This document shows positions 1 through 6,842 of a stretch of 7,323 nucleotides of DNA, piece after piece. Source of the DNA: B1SED10-75 sp964636865 (GTDB lineage: Bacteria > Bacillota > Dethiobacteria > DTU022 > PWGO01); NCBI GenBank assembly GCA_964636865.1, contig CAZWVJ010000055.1, forward strand, positions 1 through 7,323, given 5' to 3'. The notes under the pieces were generated by a model, which did no database searches, had not been told where the DNA came from, and saw only the letters and a list, made by a program, of their open reading frames with translations. The number at the start of each line of letters is the position of its first letter. Within the stretch, counting starts at the first letter, position 1. The translations under genes and the position numbers were made by a program.

Positions 1-19
1 GAAAGAGGGTGGAAGCTAA

Positions 20-292
20 ATGAGGTGGAAGGTCAGGGTGGAAATCACTTTAAAGAAAGGAATCCATGATCCGCAAGGGTCCACGGTGGAAAATGCCCTG
101 GAAGCGATGGAATTTAAAAACATAGAGCGGGTGAGAATGGGCAAGTATCTGGAGTTATACCTCGCCGGGTTAAGCAAGAAAGAAGCCGGTCATCATGTAG
201 AAGAGATGTGCCGGAAACTACTGGTCAACCCGGTCATTGAAGAATATACATATACTTTGGAGCCTTTTGTGGAAAATGATATGACGGGGTGA
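20..292 (+). CDS. purS: FGAM synthase subunit PurS
   Basis: PurS is the small subunit of FGAM synthase. In the Gram-positive enzyme two PurS chains bridge one PurQ and one PurL and help form the ammonia passage between them; it has no catalytic residues of its own. The 90-residue product has the family's usual size and layout: a first beta strand WKVRVEITLKKGIHDPQG, the helix STVENALEAMEF, the strand IERVRMGKYLELYLAG, a second helix rich in Glu/Lys, and the closing LLVNPVIEEYTYTLEP segment typical of PurS. The ATG at 20 follows a GGTGG-containing Shine-Dalgarno at 8-12. purQ begins 9 bases after the TGA stop, so the two are surely co-transcribed and probably translationally coupled. The gene upstream (often purC in this order) ends within the first 20 or so bases and cannot be identified. 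Confidence 0.95.
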   Translation: MRWKVRVEITLKKGIHDPQGSTVENALEAMEFKNIERVRMGKYLELYLAGLSKKEAGHHVEEMCRKLLVNPVIEEYTYTLEPFVENDMTG

Positions 293-301
293 GTTCATTT
301 T

Positions 302-1003
302 ATGAAATTTGGGGTGGTCGTTTTCCCGGGGTCTAATTGTGATGTGGATGTTTATTACATGGTCCGGGATGTTCTGAAATGTGATGTCGAATATATATGG
401 CATAAAGAAAGGAAACTACAGCGCTTTGATGTCGTAATTATCCCCGGGGGATTTTCCTACGGGGATTATTTGCGACCGGGAGCGATTGCCCGGCTTTCCC
501 CGGTTATGAAAGCGGTTCGTGACTTTGCGGATGAGGGTAAGCTGGTGCTGGGCATATGTAACGGCTTCCAGGTACTAACGGAAGCGGAAATGCTGCCGGG
601 TGCTTTTTGCCGGAACATTCATTTGCAGTTTAGATGCAGTTATACATACCTGAAAGTAGAAAACAGAAACCTTCCTTTTACCCGGGAAGCAAAATCTGGG
701 CGGCTATTGCAGATGCCGGTGGCTAATGGTGACGGCAACTATTATGTGAATGAGGCCCAATTGGAAGAAATGAATGAAAAGGGGCAGGTTGTTTTTCGCT
801 ATGTTAATGAACTTGGAGAAGTTTTACCACAGGCGAATCCATCGGGGGCTCTAGAAAACATAGCGGGGGTATGTAATGAACGGGGTAATGTTTTGGGAAT
901 GATGCCTCACCCGGAAAGAGCCTCTGATAATTTGTTTGGCTCGGAAGACGGGTTGGTAGTTTTTGAATCGATGCTGAATAATTTGGCTGCAGGAAAGGGG
1001 TAA
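302..1003 (+). CDS. purQ: FGAM synthase glutaminase subunit PurQ
   Basis: PurQ is a class I (triad) glutamine amidotransferase that hydrolyses glutamine and passes ammonia to PurL for amidation of FGAR. The 233-residue chain is close to the family length (about 227). It opens with the characteristic FGVVVFPGSNCDVD, then has IIPGGFSYGDYLRPGAIAR (oxyanion region, residues about 46-64), the nucleophile elbow LGICNGFQ with Cys86, and the C-terminal MPHPERA carrying His203 and Glu205, so the Cys-His-Glu triad is complete. The motif reads YLRPGAIA where Bacillus has, as I recall it, YLRCGAIA; this is not a catalytic position. The start ATG has a GGGGTGA ribosome site at 286-292 that overlaps the end of purS. 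purL begins 8 bases after the stop. Confidence 0.97.
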   Translation: MKFGVVVFPGSNCDVDVYYMVRDVLKCDVEYIWHKERKLQRFDVVIIPGGFSYGDYLRPGAIARLSPVMKAVRDFADEGKLVLGICNGFQVLTEAEMLPGAFCRNIHLQFRCSYTYLKVENRNLPFTREAKSGRLLQMPVANGDGNYYVNEAQLEEMNEKGQVVFRYVNELGEVLPQANPSGALENIAGVCNERGNVLGMMPHPERASDNLFGSEDGLVVFESMLNNLAAGKG

Positions 1004-1011
1004 CCGGAAAA

Positions 1012-1983
1012 ATGGGAGGTAAAATGCACCGACAGATGGGGCTAAACGATGACGAATACGAAGAGATTGTACAGGTGCTGGGAAGAGAACCCAACTTCAC
1101 CGAGTTGGGGATGTTTGCCGTTATGTGGTCGGAACACTGCAGTTACAAGCATTCCCGCCAAACTTTGCGCCGGTTTCCTTCAGAAGGAGAAAGAGTGCTG
1201 CAGGGTCCCGGCGAAAATGCCGGGGTCATAGATATAGGGGAAGGAATGGCAGTGGCTTTTAAGGTGGAAAGCCACAACCATCCTTCCGCGATAGAGCCGT
1301 ACCAGGGAGCGGCCACCGGGGTGGGCGGTATACTCAGGGACATCTTTACCATGGGTGCTCAGCCGGTTGCTATATTGAATTCATTGCGTTTCGGCCCTCC
1401 GGATGATTCCCGGACTTGTTTTTTAATAGACCGGGTAGTGGATGGAATTGGAGGATACGGGAATTGCGTGGGGATACCTACGGTGGCCGGAGAAATATAC
1501 TTTGAAGAATGTTATCGTGCAAGCCCACTGGTTAACGCAATGGCGGTGGGGGTGATGCCTTTGGAGATGCTTTCCAGGGGGGCTGCATCCGAAGTAGGAG
1601 ATGTGGTGATCCTGGTGGGAGCCAGAACCGGCCGTGACGGTATCCATGGGGTAACCTTTGCTTCGGAGGAACTGGACGAAAAAGCAGAAGAAAAACGTCC
1701 TTCTGTCCAAGTTGGCGACCCTTTTATGGAAAAAATATTAATGGAATTCTGCCTGGAAGCAGTGCGTAAAAAGCTGGTGGCGGGCATGCAAGACCTGGGT
1801 GGAGCGGGCCTTACCTGTGCTGTTACGGAAACTTCCAGCCGTGGAGGGGCAGGGATGGAGATTGACCTGGATCAGGTGCCCTGCCGGGAAGAACACATGA
1901 ATGCTTATGAGATTATGCTTTCAGACTCTCAGGAGCGCATGCTCATGATTGTGAAAGATAGGAGTCTTGAAGCATTAAGATAA
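1012..1983 (+). CDS. purL: FGAM synthase PurL, N-terminal part, ended by an in-frame TAA
   Basis: This is the first 323 residues of the ATP-dependent FGAM synthase catalytic subunit (small PurL type, normally about 740 residues). It carries MWSEHCSYKHS with the conserved active-site His42, VESHNHPSAIEPYQGAATGVGG (residues 85-106), IGGYGNCVGIPTVAGE, GARTGRDGIHG, VGDPFMEK, QDLGGAGLTCAVTE and LSDSQERML. These cover the A1 domain and most of the B1 domain of the internally duplicated PurM-like fold. The TAA at 1981-1983 cuts the chain before the last B1 strands, so this fragment alone should not be active. Start choice: ATG 1012 has GGGGT at 997-1001 at the same distance as purQ uses; ATG 1024, four bases after GGGAGGT, is a real alternative. 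The remainder of the gene continues in the same frame from 1984. Confidence 0.9.
   Translation: MGGKMHRQMGLNDDEYEEIVQVLGREPNFTELGMFAVMWSEHCSYKHSRQTLRRFPSEGERVLQGPGENAGVIDIGEGMAVAFKVESHNHPSAIEPYQGAATGVGGILRDIFTMGAQPVAILNSLRFGPPDDSRTCFLIDRVVDGIGGYGNCVGIPTVAGEIYFEECYRASPLVNAMAVGVMPLEMLSRGAASEVGDVVILVGARTGRDGIHGVTFASEELDEKAEEKRPSVQVGDPFMEKILMEFCLEAVRKKLVAGMQDLGGAGLTCAVTETSSRGGAGMEIDLDQVPCREEHMNAYEIMLSDSQERMLMIVKDRSLEALR
1981..1983 (+). other. In-frame ochre stop inside purL
   Basis: Reading purL through this codon gives ...RSLEALR-stop-IFERWEMPFGIIGRV..., which lines up with the usual PurL stretch (Bacillus has EIIDIFDKYDLEAVSVGHV, from memory) with the stop at an acidic position. A single G-to-T change of GAA gives TAA, and no base is gained or lost. 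All three stop codons end other genes here (TGA for purS, gatA and gatB; TAA for purQ and purL; TAG for gatC), so a reassigned code is not the explanation. Possible causes are a base-call error, a recent nonsense mutation, or low-level readthrough or reinitiation. The sequence does not distinguish them. Confidence 0.9.
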
Positions 1984-2001
1984 ATTTTTGAGAGATGGGA
2001 A

Positions 2002-3213
2002 ATGCCTTTTGGGATAATTGGCCGGGTTACCAATGATGGAATAGTCAATGTTTGGTACCGCGGAGAAATGGTGGTTTCCGTTCCAGCCAGGGCGGTGGCT
2101 GAAGAGGCCCCGGCTTACGAACCAGCCAGCCGGGAACCGGCGTATATACGAGAAAAACGTTTTTTTAAGGAGTCGGCATGGGCAACCCCTGAAGATTATC
2201 AGGAAGCATTTCTTAATGTTTTATCTTCATGTTCGATAGCTTCCAAAGAATGGGCCTGGAAACGTTATGATCACATGGTTCGGACATCGACAGTATTGCT
2301 GCCGGGGCAGGGTGATGCAGCCGTTTTACGGTTGCGGGGAACCAGTAGAGGACTTGCCGTAACAATAGACGGCAACGGACGCATGGTTTACCTTGATCCT
2401 TACCGGGGTGGAATGTTGACGGTGGCTGAAGCGACACGAAATATCTCGTGTGTGGGCGGGAAACCCCTGGGTATAACTGATTGTTTGAATTTTGGATGTC
2501 CGGAGAATCCGGAGGTTTTCTGGCAGTTTGAGCAGGCGGTAAAGGGGATGTCGGAAGCTTGTGAAGCTCTGAGTGTCCCGGTTGTTAGTGGTAATGTAAG
2601 TTTTTATAATGAAAACAAACATTCTGCCATCTACCCAACTCCGGTGGTAGGGGCAGTGGGATTATTGGATGATGTATCAATTTGTGTATCTATGGGGTTT
2701 AAAAAGGAAGGGGATGTGATAGTCCTCCTGGGATGCGGAGATTTGTCCTTGGGAGGCAGCGAATTTCTCAAAGTAATTCATGGAGAGGTATCCGGCAGAA
2801 TTCCTGATTTAGTCTTTAAGGAAGAAAAGCGCTTGCAGAAGTTAATCCGGCTATTAGCGCGAAAAGGTGTGGTGTCATCTGCCCATGATCTATCCGATGG
2901 TGGGCTGGGGATAGCCCTTGCCGAATGTTGTATAAGTGGTGGTTACGGAGCTGATCTGAGTATTGCTGATAACAGTATGCGCCCGGACCTGCTTTTATTT
3001 GGTGAGGGACCTTCCAGGATTTTGGTTTCTCTTCCGGAAGGAAATTTAGAGAACCTGAAAAAGAGGGCCGGGGAATACAGAGTGCCATTAGATATTTTGG
3101 GGAAAGTCCGAGGAAGGCATTTAAAAGTACAATTATCCACCGGAGAAACTTTGATTGATTTACCCACTTCAATAATGAAATCACGATACCTTGGAGGCAG
3201 CGAACCGGTATAA
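2002..3213 (+). CDS. purL: FGAM synthase PurL, C-terminal part after the in-frame TAA
   Basis: This is the rest of purL, in the same frame as the upstream part. Codons 1984-2001 (IFERWE) still belong to the PurL alignment, and ATG 2002 is simply the first possible restart. The 403 residues from 2002 include IIGRVTNDGIV, AEEAPAYEPASREPAY, IASKEWAWKRYDHMVRT (79-95), VYLDPYRGG, VAEATRNISCVGGKPLGITDCLNFG (141-165), PVVSGNVSFYNEN (193-205), YPTPVVGAVG and the nucleotide-site segment SSAHDLSDGGLGIALAE (292-308). These are the A2 and B2 domains, with all key motifs present and no further stop or frameshift. Adding both parts and the seven intervening codons gives 733 residues, the normal family length. 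The only Shine-Dalgarno before 2002 is a weak GAGAG at 1990-1994, so independent translation would be inefficient. Confidence 0.9.
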   Translation: MPFGIIGRVTNDGIVNVWYRGEMVVSVPARAVAEEAPAYEPASREPAYIREKRFFKESAWATPEDYQEAFLNVLSSCSIASKEWAWKRYDHMVRTSTVLLPGQGDAAVLRLRGTSRGLAVTIDGNGRMVYLDPYRGGMLTVAEATRNISCVGGKPLGITDCLNFGCPENPEVFWQFEQAVKGMSEACEALSVPVVSGNVSFYNENKHSAIYPTPVVGAVGLLDDVSICVSMGFKKEGDVIVLLGCGDLSLGGSEFLKVIHGEVSGRIPDLVFKEEKRLQKLIRLLARKGVVSSAHDLSDGGLGIALAECCISGGYGADLSIADNSMRPDLLLFGEGPSRILVSLPEGNLENLKKRAGEYRVPLDILGKVRGRHLKVQLSTGETLIDLPTSIMKSRYLGGSEPV

Positions 3214-3226
3214 AAAAGGCTCTTAT

Positions 3227-3277
3227 TTAAGCAGTAGCTGACTATAATTAATTTTTGCTAACTTCTTCTTTTTTTTT
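3227..3277 (+). terminator. Possible weak terminator after purL
   Basis: TTAAGCA (3227-3233) can pair with TGCTAA (3256-3261) with one bulged A, and this is followed by a T-rich tract ending in nine T (3269-3277). The stem is short and AT-rich with a 23-base loop, so it is a poor intrinsic terminator. The position, just after purL and before a new promoter, is what makes it plausible. Transcription may well read through. Confidence 0.25.
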
Positions 3278-3323
3278 ACTATTATAATAAGTTCTTCATT
3301 ATACATAAAATGGCTGTTAGTTG

Positions 3324-3352
3324 TTGACATATTCAGCCGCAATTGATACAAT
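3324..3352 (+). promoter_or_regulatory. Sigma-A type promoter for gatCAB
   Basis: The -35 box TTGACA (3324-3329) is a perfect match and the -10 box TACAAT (3347-3352) matches five of six bases; they are separated by exactly 17 bp. The DNA upstream (about 3263-3310) is very AT-rich with T and A runs, as in an UP element. The predicted transcription start is near 3359, giving a leader of about 148 bases before gatC. It lies in the largest gap of the window, which supports an independent start for gatCAB, and probably purA, rather than dependence on the purine operon. Confidence 0.8.
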
Positions 3353-3492
3353 GATCTTGCATAATATAGAATCATGTTTCATTATGTGGAACACTGGGGT
3401 GACCAAAATTTAACAGCTTCTATGCTAATTTATTTCTATATGGACAAAGAATGTATATGTATTTGCAGTATAAGATAATCGTAAAAAACAAA
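3353..3492 (+). other. Leader region of gatCAB, no known element recognised
   Basis: This AT-rich stretch of about 140 bases between the promoter and the gatC ribosome site matches no riboswitch or T-box that I recognise and has no GC-rich hairpin with a T-run. Two things are visible. CATAAT (3360-3365) and ATTATG (3381-3386) form a 6-bp inverted repeat, extendable by two G-T pairs, right at the predicted transcription start. A 34-codon open frame runs from ATG 3374 to TAA 3478 with Asp-Gln-Asn in succession (GAC CAA AAT), but no Shine-Dalgarno precedes it. Neither is firm. Confidence 0.35.
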
Positions 3493-3506
3493 GAGGTGAT
3501 ATGGTA

Positions 3507-3800
3507 ATGGAAGATCTGTATTCTTTGGTAGATTATCTCTCCGGGTTGTCGCGAATCAAATTGAATGATAAGGAAAAGGAGAAGATAGCAGCACAGCTTA
3601 AGGATATCCTTGGTGCGGCACAAAAGCTGCAGGAGTTGGATGCCACCGAAGTTTTACCAACTACTCACGTGTTGTTCCAGTGGAGCAGCAGGGATGATTT
3701 GGTTCAGGAATCGCTGCCGGTGAAAGAAGCACTGCGCAATGCACCGCGTTGTGAGCAAACTTATATTTTGATTCCTTCCCTAAACACAAACGGTGGATAG
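3507..3800 (+). CDS. gatC: Asp-tRNA(Asn)/Glu-tRNA(Gln) amidotransferase subunit C
   Basis: GatC is the small non-catalytic subunit that wraps around the GatA-GatB interface and stabilises the transamidosome enzyme. The 97-residue product has the usual length (Bacillus about 96). It has the N-terminal helix pair (LVDYLSGLSRIKLNDKEKEKIAAQLKDILGAAQKLQELD), the conserved PTTHVL turn at residues 51-56, and the C-terminal SLPVKEALRNAP...YILIPSL that packs on GatA. Two in-frame ATGs are six bases apart. The strong AGAGGTGAT site (3492-3500) lies immediately before ATG 3501 but at the usual distance from ATG 3507, so 3507 is preferred and 3501 (two residues longer) remains possible. gatC is the only gene in the window ending in TAG. 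It is first in gatC-gatA-gatB, behind its own promoter. Confidence 0.93.
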   Translation: MEDLYSLVDYLSGLSRIKLNDKEKEKIAAQLKDILGAAQKLQELDATEVLPTTHVLFQWSSRDDLVQESLPVKEALRNAPRCEQTYILIPSLNTNGG

Positions 3801-3838
3801 TCAATCGGGGCGTAAAGCCGAAAGCCCTGATAGTCAAT
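3796..3838 (+). repeat. 10-bp direct repeat enclosing a stem-loop between gatC and gatA
   Basis: GATAGTCAAT occurs at 3796-3805, overlapping the gatC stop, and again at 3829-3838. Bases 3804-3811 (ATCGGGGC) pair with 3824-3831 (GCCCTGAT) in an 8-bp stem with one G-U pair and a 12-base loop. No T-run follows, so it is not an intrinsic terminator. It could be an mRNA processing or stability element between gatC and gatA, a site controlling gatA translation, or a scar of a small duplication or excision. The sequence is clear; the function is unknown. Confidence 0.6.
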
Positions 3839-3879
3839 TGTAAATACTTATGTAGGAATAGGTAAAGGAGATGGTTGCG

Positions 3880-5361
3880 TTGGAACTTTATCGTATGAGC
3901 GCATTGAATATAAGCAAATTATTGAACAGGCGGGAGATAAGTTCCGAAGAAGTGGTAAATTACTTCTGGAGGCGACTGCAGAAGCTAGAGCCTGGTTTGA
4001 AGTCGTTTATTACTACTTGCCGGCAGGAAGCACTGCAGGTAGCACGGCAGGTGGATGAGCTGCGCTTCCGGGGAGAACAGTTGCATCCTTTTGCAGGAAT
4101 ACCCGTGGCCGTCAAAGACAATATTTCTACGCAGGGTATACTTACAACATGCGGTTCTAAAATTTTGGAGAATTACTACCCGCCTTACGATGCAACAGTA
4201 GTGCAAAAATTACGGGAAAGTAAGCTGCCTATAATGGGTAAGACTAATATGGATGAGTTTGGAATGGGGTCATCTACGGAGAACTCTGCATTTTACCCAT
4301 CAAGGAACCCCTGGAATACTGAAAGGGTTCCGGGTGGTTCCAGCGGAGGGTCAGCGGCTGCGGTTGCTTCTCGGCAGTTACCTCTTGCTCTTGGTACTGA
4401 CACGGGAGGCTCGGTGCGACAACCTGCTGCTTTTTGTGGGGTTTACGGTTTAAGGCCCACGTACGGAAGTGTTTCCCGTTATGGGTTGATTGCTTTTGCT
4501 TCCTCCCTGGACCAGGTGGGGCCAATAACAGGTACGGCGGAAGATGGAGCGATTCTTTACCAATTGATAACGGGGTATGATAATAAAGATGCAACTTCAT
4601 TAATGCCAGCGGAAAACATGAAGTTGGCAGATTTTCCCGAAAGCAAGATCAAGGAATTAAAAATCGGGATTATCTGTGAAAATAGTGGAGACGGATTCGA
4701 TGAAGAAGTAGTAAAACGCGTTAAAGAGATGGCGTTTTTTTGGGAAAACCACGGGGCGACAGTGGAAGAGGTATCACTGCCATTTAGTGATTATGCCCTG
4801 GCTGCTTATTACCTCATCAACTCGGCGGAAGCCAGTTCCAACCTGGGTAGATATGATGGTATCAGGTACGGTTATAGCAACCAGAATGTACATGATATGC
4901 GGGACCTATATTTTACTAATCGGGAGGAAGGCTTTGGCCCGGAAGTAAAAAGAAGAGTGGTGCTGGGCACTTATGCCTTAAGCTCCGGTTATTACGACGA
5001 CTATTACCTAAAGGCACTAAAAACCCGAACCCTAATACTAGAGGACATGCAGAAGAAATTACAAAAATATGATCTCCTAATGGGTCCGACCACGCCCACC
5101 CCACCTTTTCAATTGGGAGAAAAGATAGAAGATCCTTTGGAGATGTACTATTCCGACATTTGCACTATAACCGACCCGCTGGTAGGAAATGCAGTTATTT
5201 CAGTGCCGGGAGGCTTTACCGCCGATGGAATGCCCATTGGGTTACAATTATCCGCCGCACCTTTTCAAGAATACTTCCTGTTAAAGTTAGCCCGGTTTTG
5301 GGAGCAGAGAAAAGGCTTTCTTACTTACTGCCTGGATGAAGGGGAAGGGGTGATGAAATGA
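3880..5361 (+). CDS. gatA: Asp-tRNA(Asn)/Glu-tRNA(Gln) amidotransferase subunit A
   Basis: GatA is the amidase-signature glutaminase subunit. It releases ammonia from glutamine (or asparagine), which is channelled to GatB to amidate misacylated Asp-tRNA(Asn) and Glu-tRNA(Gln) in the cytoplasm. The Ser-cisSer-Lys triad is present: Lys in GIPVAVKDN, Ser in VPGGSSGGSAAA, and the nucleophile Ser in TDTGGSVRQPA. Counting from the TTG at 3880 these are residues 79, 154 and 178, the numbering I recall for Staphylococcus GatA. Other family marks are GKTNMDEFGMGSSTENSA, CGVYGLRPTYGSVSRYGLIAFASSLDQVGP and the late GPTTPTPP. Start: AAAGGAG (3864-3870) directly abuts the ATG at 3871, which leaves no spacer, but sits nine bases before TTG 3880. 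The TTG start (493 residues) is therefore preferred over the 496-residue ATG form. The stop overlaps the gatB start (ATGA). Confidence 0.96.
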   Translation: MELYRMSALNISKLLNRREISSEEVVNYFWRRLQKLEPGLKSFITTCRQEALQVARQVDELRFRGEQLHPFAGIPVAVKDNISTQGILTTCGSKILENYYPPYDATVVQKLRESKLPIMGKTNMDEFGMGSSTENSAFYPSRNPWNTERVPGGSSGGSAAAVASRQLPLALGTDTGGSVRQPAAFCGVYGLRPTYGSVSRYGLIAFASSLDQVGPITGTAEDGAILYQLITGYDNKDATSLMPAENMKLADFPESKIKELKIGIICENSGDGFDEEVVKRVKEMAFFWENHGATVEEVSLPFSDYALAAYYLINSAEASSNLGRYDGIRYGYSNQNVHDMRDLYFTNREEGFGPEVKRRVVLGTYALSSGYYDDYYLKALKTRTLILEDMQKKLQKYDLLMGPTTPTPPFQLGEKIEDPLEMYYSDICTITDPLVGNAVISVPGGFTADGMPIGLQLSAAPFQEYFLLKLARFWEQRKGFLTYCLDEGEGVMK

Positions 5362-6803
5362 GCTACCGGACCGTGATTGGGTTAGAAATACATGTGGAAT
5401 TGAAAACAGATTCAAAGATGTTTTGTGGATGCAGCACTACATTCGGTTCAGAGCCCAATAGTCATTGCTGCCCGGTTTGCCTGGGGCTGCCGGGTAGTTT
5501 ACCGGTGGTAAATCGCCGGGCCCTGGAGAAGGGGATAAAAGCCGCTTTGGCTCTTAACTGTAAGGTGGAGAAAAACAGCCGTTTTGATCGGAAGAACTAT
5601 TTTTATCCGGATCTACCCAAGGCCTACCAGATCTCTCAATACGATGTTCCCTTGGCTCACGGGGGATATATGGAGCTATGTTATGACGGAGGAAAGAAGG
5701 TAAGTATTCAGCGCTGTCATCTGGAAGAGGAAGCCGGTAAGCTTATACATGCGGGAAATTCGATTATGGAGGCGAACTATTCACTGGTAGATTACAACCG
5801 TGCCGGAATCCCCCTGCTGGAGATAGTGACTGCTCCGGATTTGCAGTCGCCAGAAGAGGCGCATTACTTTTTAAATGAGCTCAGGCTTCTCCTGCTTTAT
5901 AATGAGGTATCCGATTGCCGTATGGAAGAAGGATCTCTGCGCTGTGATGCTAATATATCCCTGTCTGTTCCGGGTACCGATGAATTGGGTGCTAAGGTAG
6001 AAGTAAAAAATTTAAATTCCTTTAAGGCAGTTAAGGCTGCCCTGGAATACGAAGTTGGACGGCAGGCGCAAATACTTTCTTCCGGGGGTGAGATAACCCA
6101 GGAGACCCGTCACTGGGATGGACAGCAAAAGATAACATTATTTATGCGCGGCAAGGAAGATGCATCGGATTACCGTTATTTCCCCGAACCGGATTTACCG
6201 CCATTGCAATTGGAAAATGCCTGGATAGAAGAGATCAGGAAGACCATGGTGGAAACCCCCGAGGAAAGAAGAAGTCGGTACCGGGAGCAGTACGGCCTGG
6301 ATGAAGGAGAGGTAGAAATACTGGTTAACCATCCCGACTTGTGCATTTTTTTTGAACAGGCTGCGGGCAAATATACAAACTATCGTAAACTGTATAACTG
6401 GTCTGCCGGGGAACTACTGAGAATAGCTCATGAACACCACCTTAGTGCGGACATACTGGAACCATATATTTTGGTGGAAATCCTGCAGATACTGGACCGG
6501 GGTGATATTAACCGTGGTGTGGCCAAAGAGGTTTTGGAGGAAGCTCTGCTGGATGGAAAAAATCCTTCCCGAATAGTAGAAGAAAAAAACTTGGAGATTA
6601 TTGGCAATGTGGATGCATTAGAAGAACTGGTTAAAAAAGTTTTACAAGAGAACCCGCAAGCCTGCCTTGACTACATGGAAGGGAAGAAGAAGGCTCTTGA
6701 ATTTCTGGTGGGACAAATTATGGCCAGGACCAGGGGCAGGGCGGATCCCTCAGCAGTAAGGAAATTAATTGAAGAACAAGCTCACCGGGCATATTATCCG
6801 TGA
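5358..6803 (+). CDS. gatB: Asp-tRNA(Asn)/Glu-tRNA(Gln) amidotransferase subunit B
   Basis: GatB binds the misacylated tRNA, activates the side-chain carboxylate with ATP and completes the amidation with ammonia from GatA. The 481-residue chain is full length. The N-terminal kinase-like core has VIGLEIHVELKTDSKMF, FDRKNYFYPDLPKAYQISQYD (76-96), HLEEEAGKLIH, VDYNRAGIPLLEIVT, MEEGSLRCDANISL, EVKNLNSFKAVK and the strongly conserved KEDASDYRYFPEPDLPPL (266-283). The helical middle and the C-terminal YqeY-like tRNA-binding domain follow (about 330-481), ending with GQIMARTRGRADPSAVRKLI. Cys23, Cys25, Cys38 and Cys41 (CGC and CPVC) form the zinc-binding set found in many GatB proteins but, as far as I recall, missing from the Bacillus form. 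The ATG lies in the ATGA overlap with gatA, with GGGGTGAT at 5347-5354 as ribosome site, so the two are translationally coupled. Confidence 0.97.
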   Translation: MSYRTVIGLEIHVELKTDSKMFCGCSTTFGSEPNSHCCPVCLGLPGSLPVVNRRALEKGIKAALALNCKVEKNSRFDRKNYFYPDLPKAYQISQYDVPLAHGGYMELCYDGGKKVSIQRCHLEEEAGKLIHAGNSIMEANYSLVDYNRAGIPLLEIVTAPDLQSPEEAHYFLNELRLLLLYNEVSDCRMEEGSLRCDANISLSVPGTDELGAKVEVKNLNSFKAVKAALEYEVGRQAQILSSGGEITQETRHWDGQQKITLFMRGKEDASDYRYFPEPDLPPLQLENAWIEEIRKTMVETPEERRSRYREQYGLDEGEVEILVNHPDLCIFFEQAAGKYTNYRKLYNWSAGELLRIAHEHHLSADILEPYILVEILQILDRGDINRGVAKEVLEEALLDGKNPSRIVEEKNLEIIGNVDALEELVKKVLQENPQACLDYMEGKKKALEFLVGQIMARTRGRADPSAVRKLIEEQAHRAYYP

Positions 6804-6842
6804 GTAAAATGTTAGAATAATATATTAGAGGTGCTAATCTTC

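Noticed and set aside
1..22. 3' end of an upstream gene, possibly purC
   Set aside because: Two frames fit: one ending at TAA 17-19 and one ending at TGA 21-23, which overlaps the purS ATG. Only five or six codons are visible, too few to identify a product.
1981..1983. Selenocysteine, pyrrolysine or altered genetic code at the purL stop
   Set aside because: The codon is TAA, not TGA or TAG, and TAA also ends purQ and purL properly. The expected residue is acidic, not Sec or Pyl.
2816..3184. 122-codon open frame on the minus strand inside purL
   Set aside because: It is fully antisense to well-conserved PurL coding sequence, has no recognisable domain, and looks like a shadow of codon usage. 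The same applies to the other minus-strand frames.
3214..3323. PurR box or purine riboswitch in the spacer after purL
   Set aside because: No paired CGAA-type PurBox and no purine aptamer signature is visible. The spacer holds only the T-rich tract and the weak hairpin before the promoter.
3393..3408. T-box-like GGGGTGACC in the gatC leader
   Set aside because: It lacks the TGGNACC core needed to pair with the tRNA end. No specifier stem or terminator/antiterminator pair is present, and the leader is shorter than a T-box.
3804..3835. Resemblance of GGCGTAAAGCC to part of a cyclic-di-GMP (GEMM) riboswitch
   Set aside because: The gap is only 79 bases, the other conserved half of the aptamer is absent, and the bases are explained by a simple 8-bp stem-loop.
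6804..6842. Separate promoter for purA in the AT-rich gap after gatB
   Set aside because: There are -10-like strings such as TAATAT, but no -35 at a suitable distance. The gap is too short and AT-rich for this to be meaningful.
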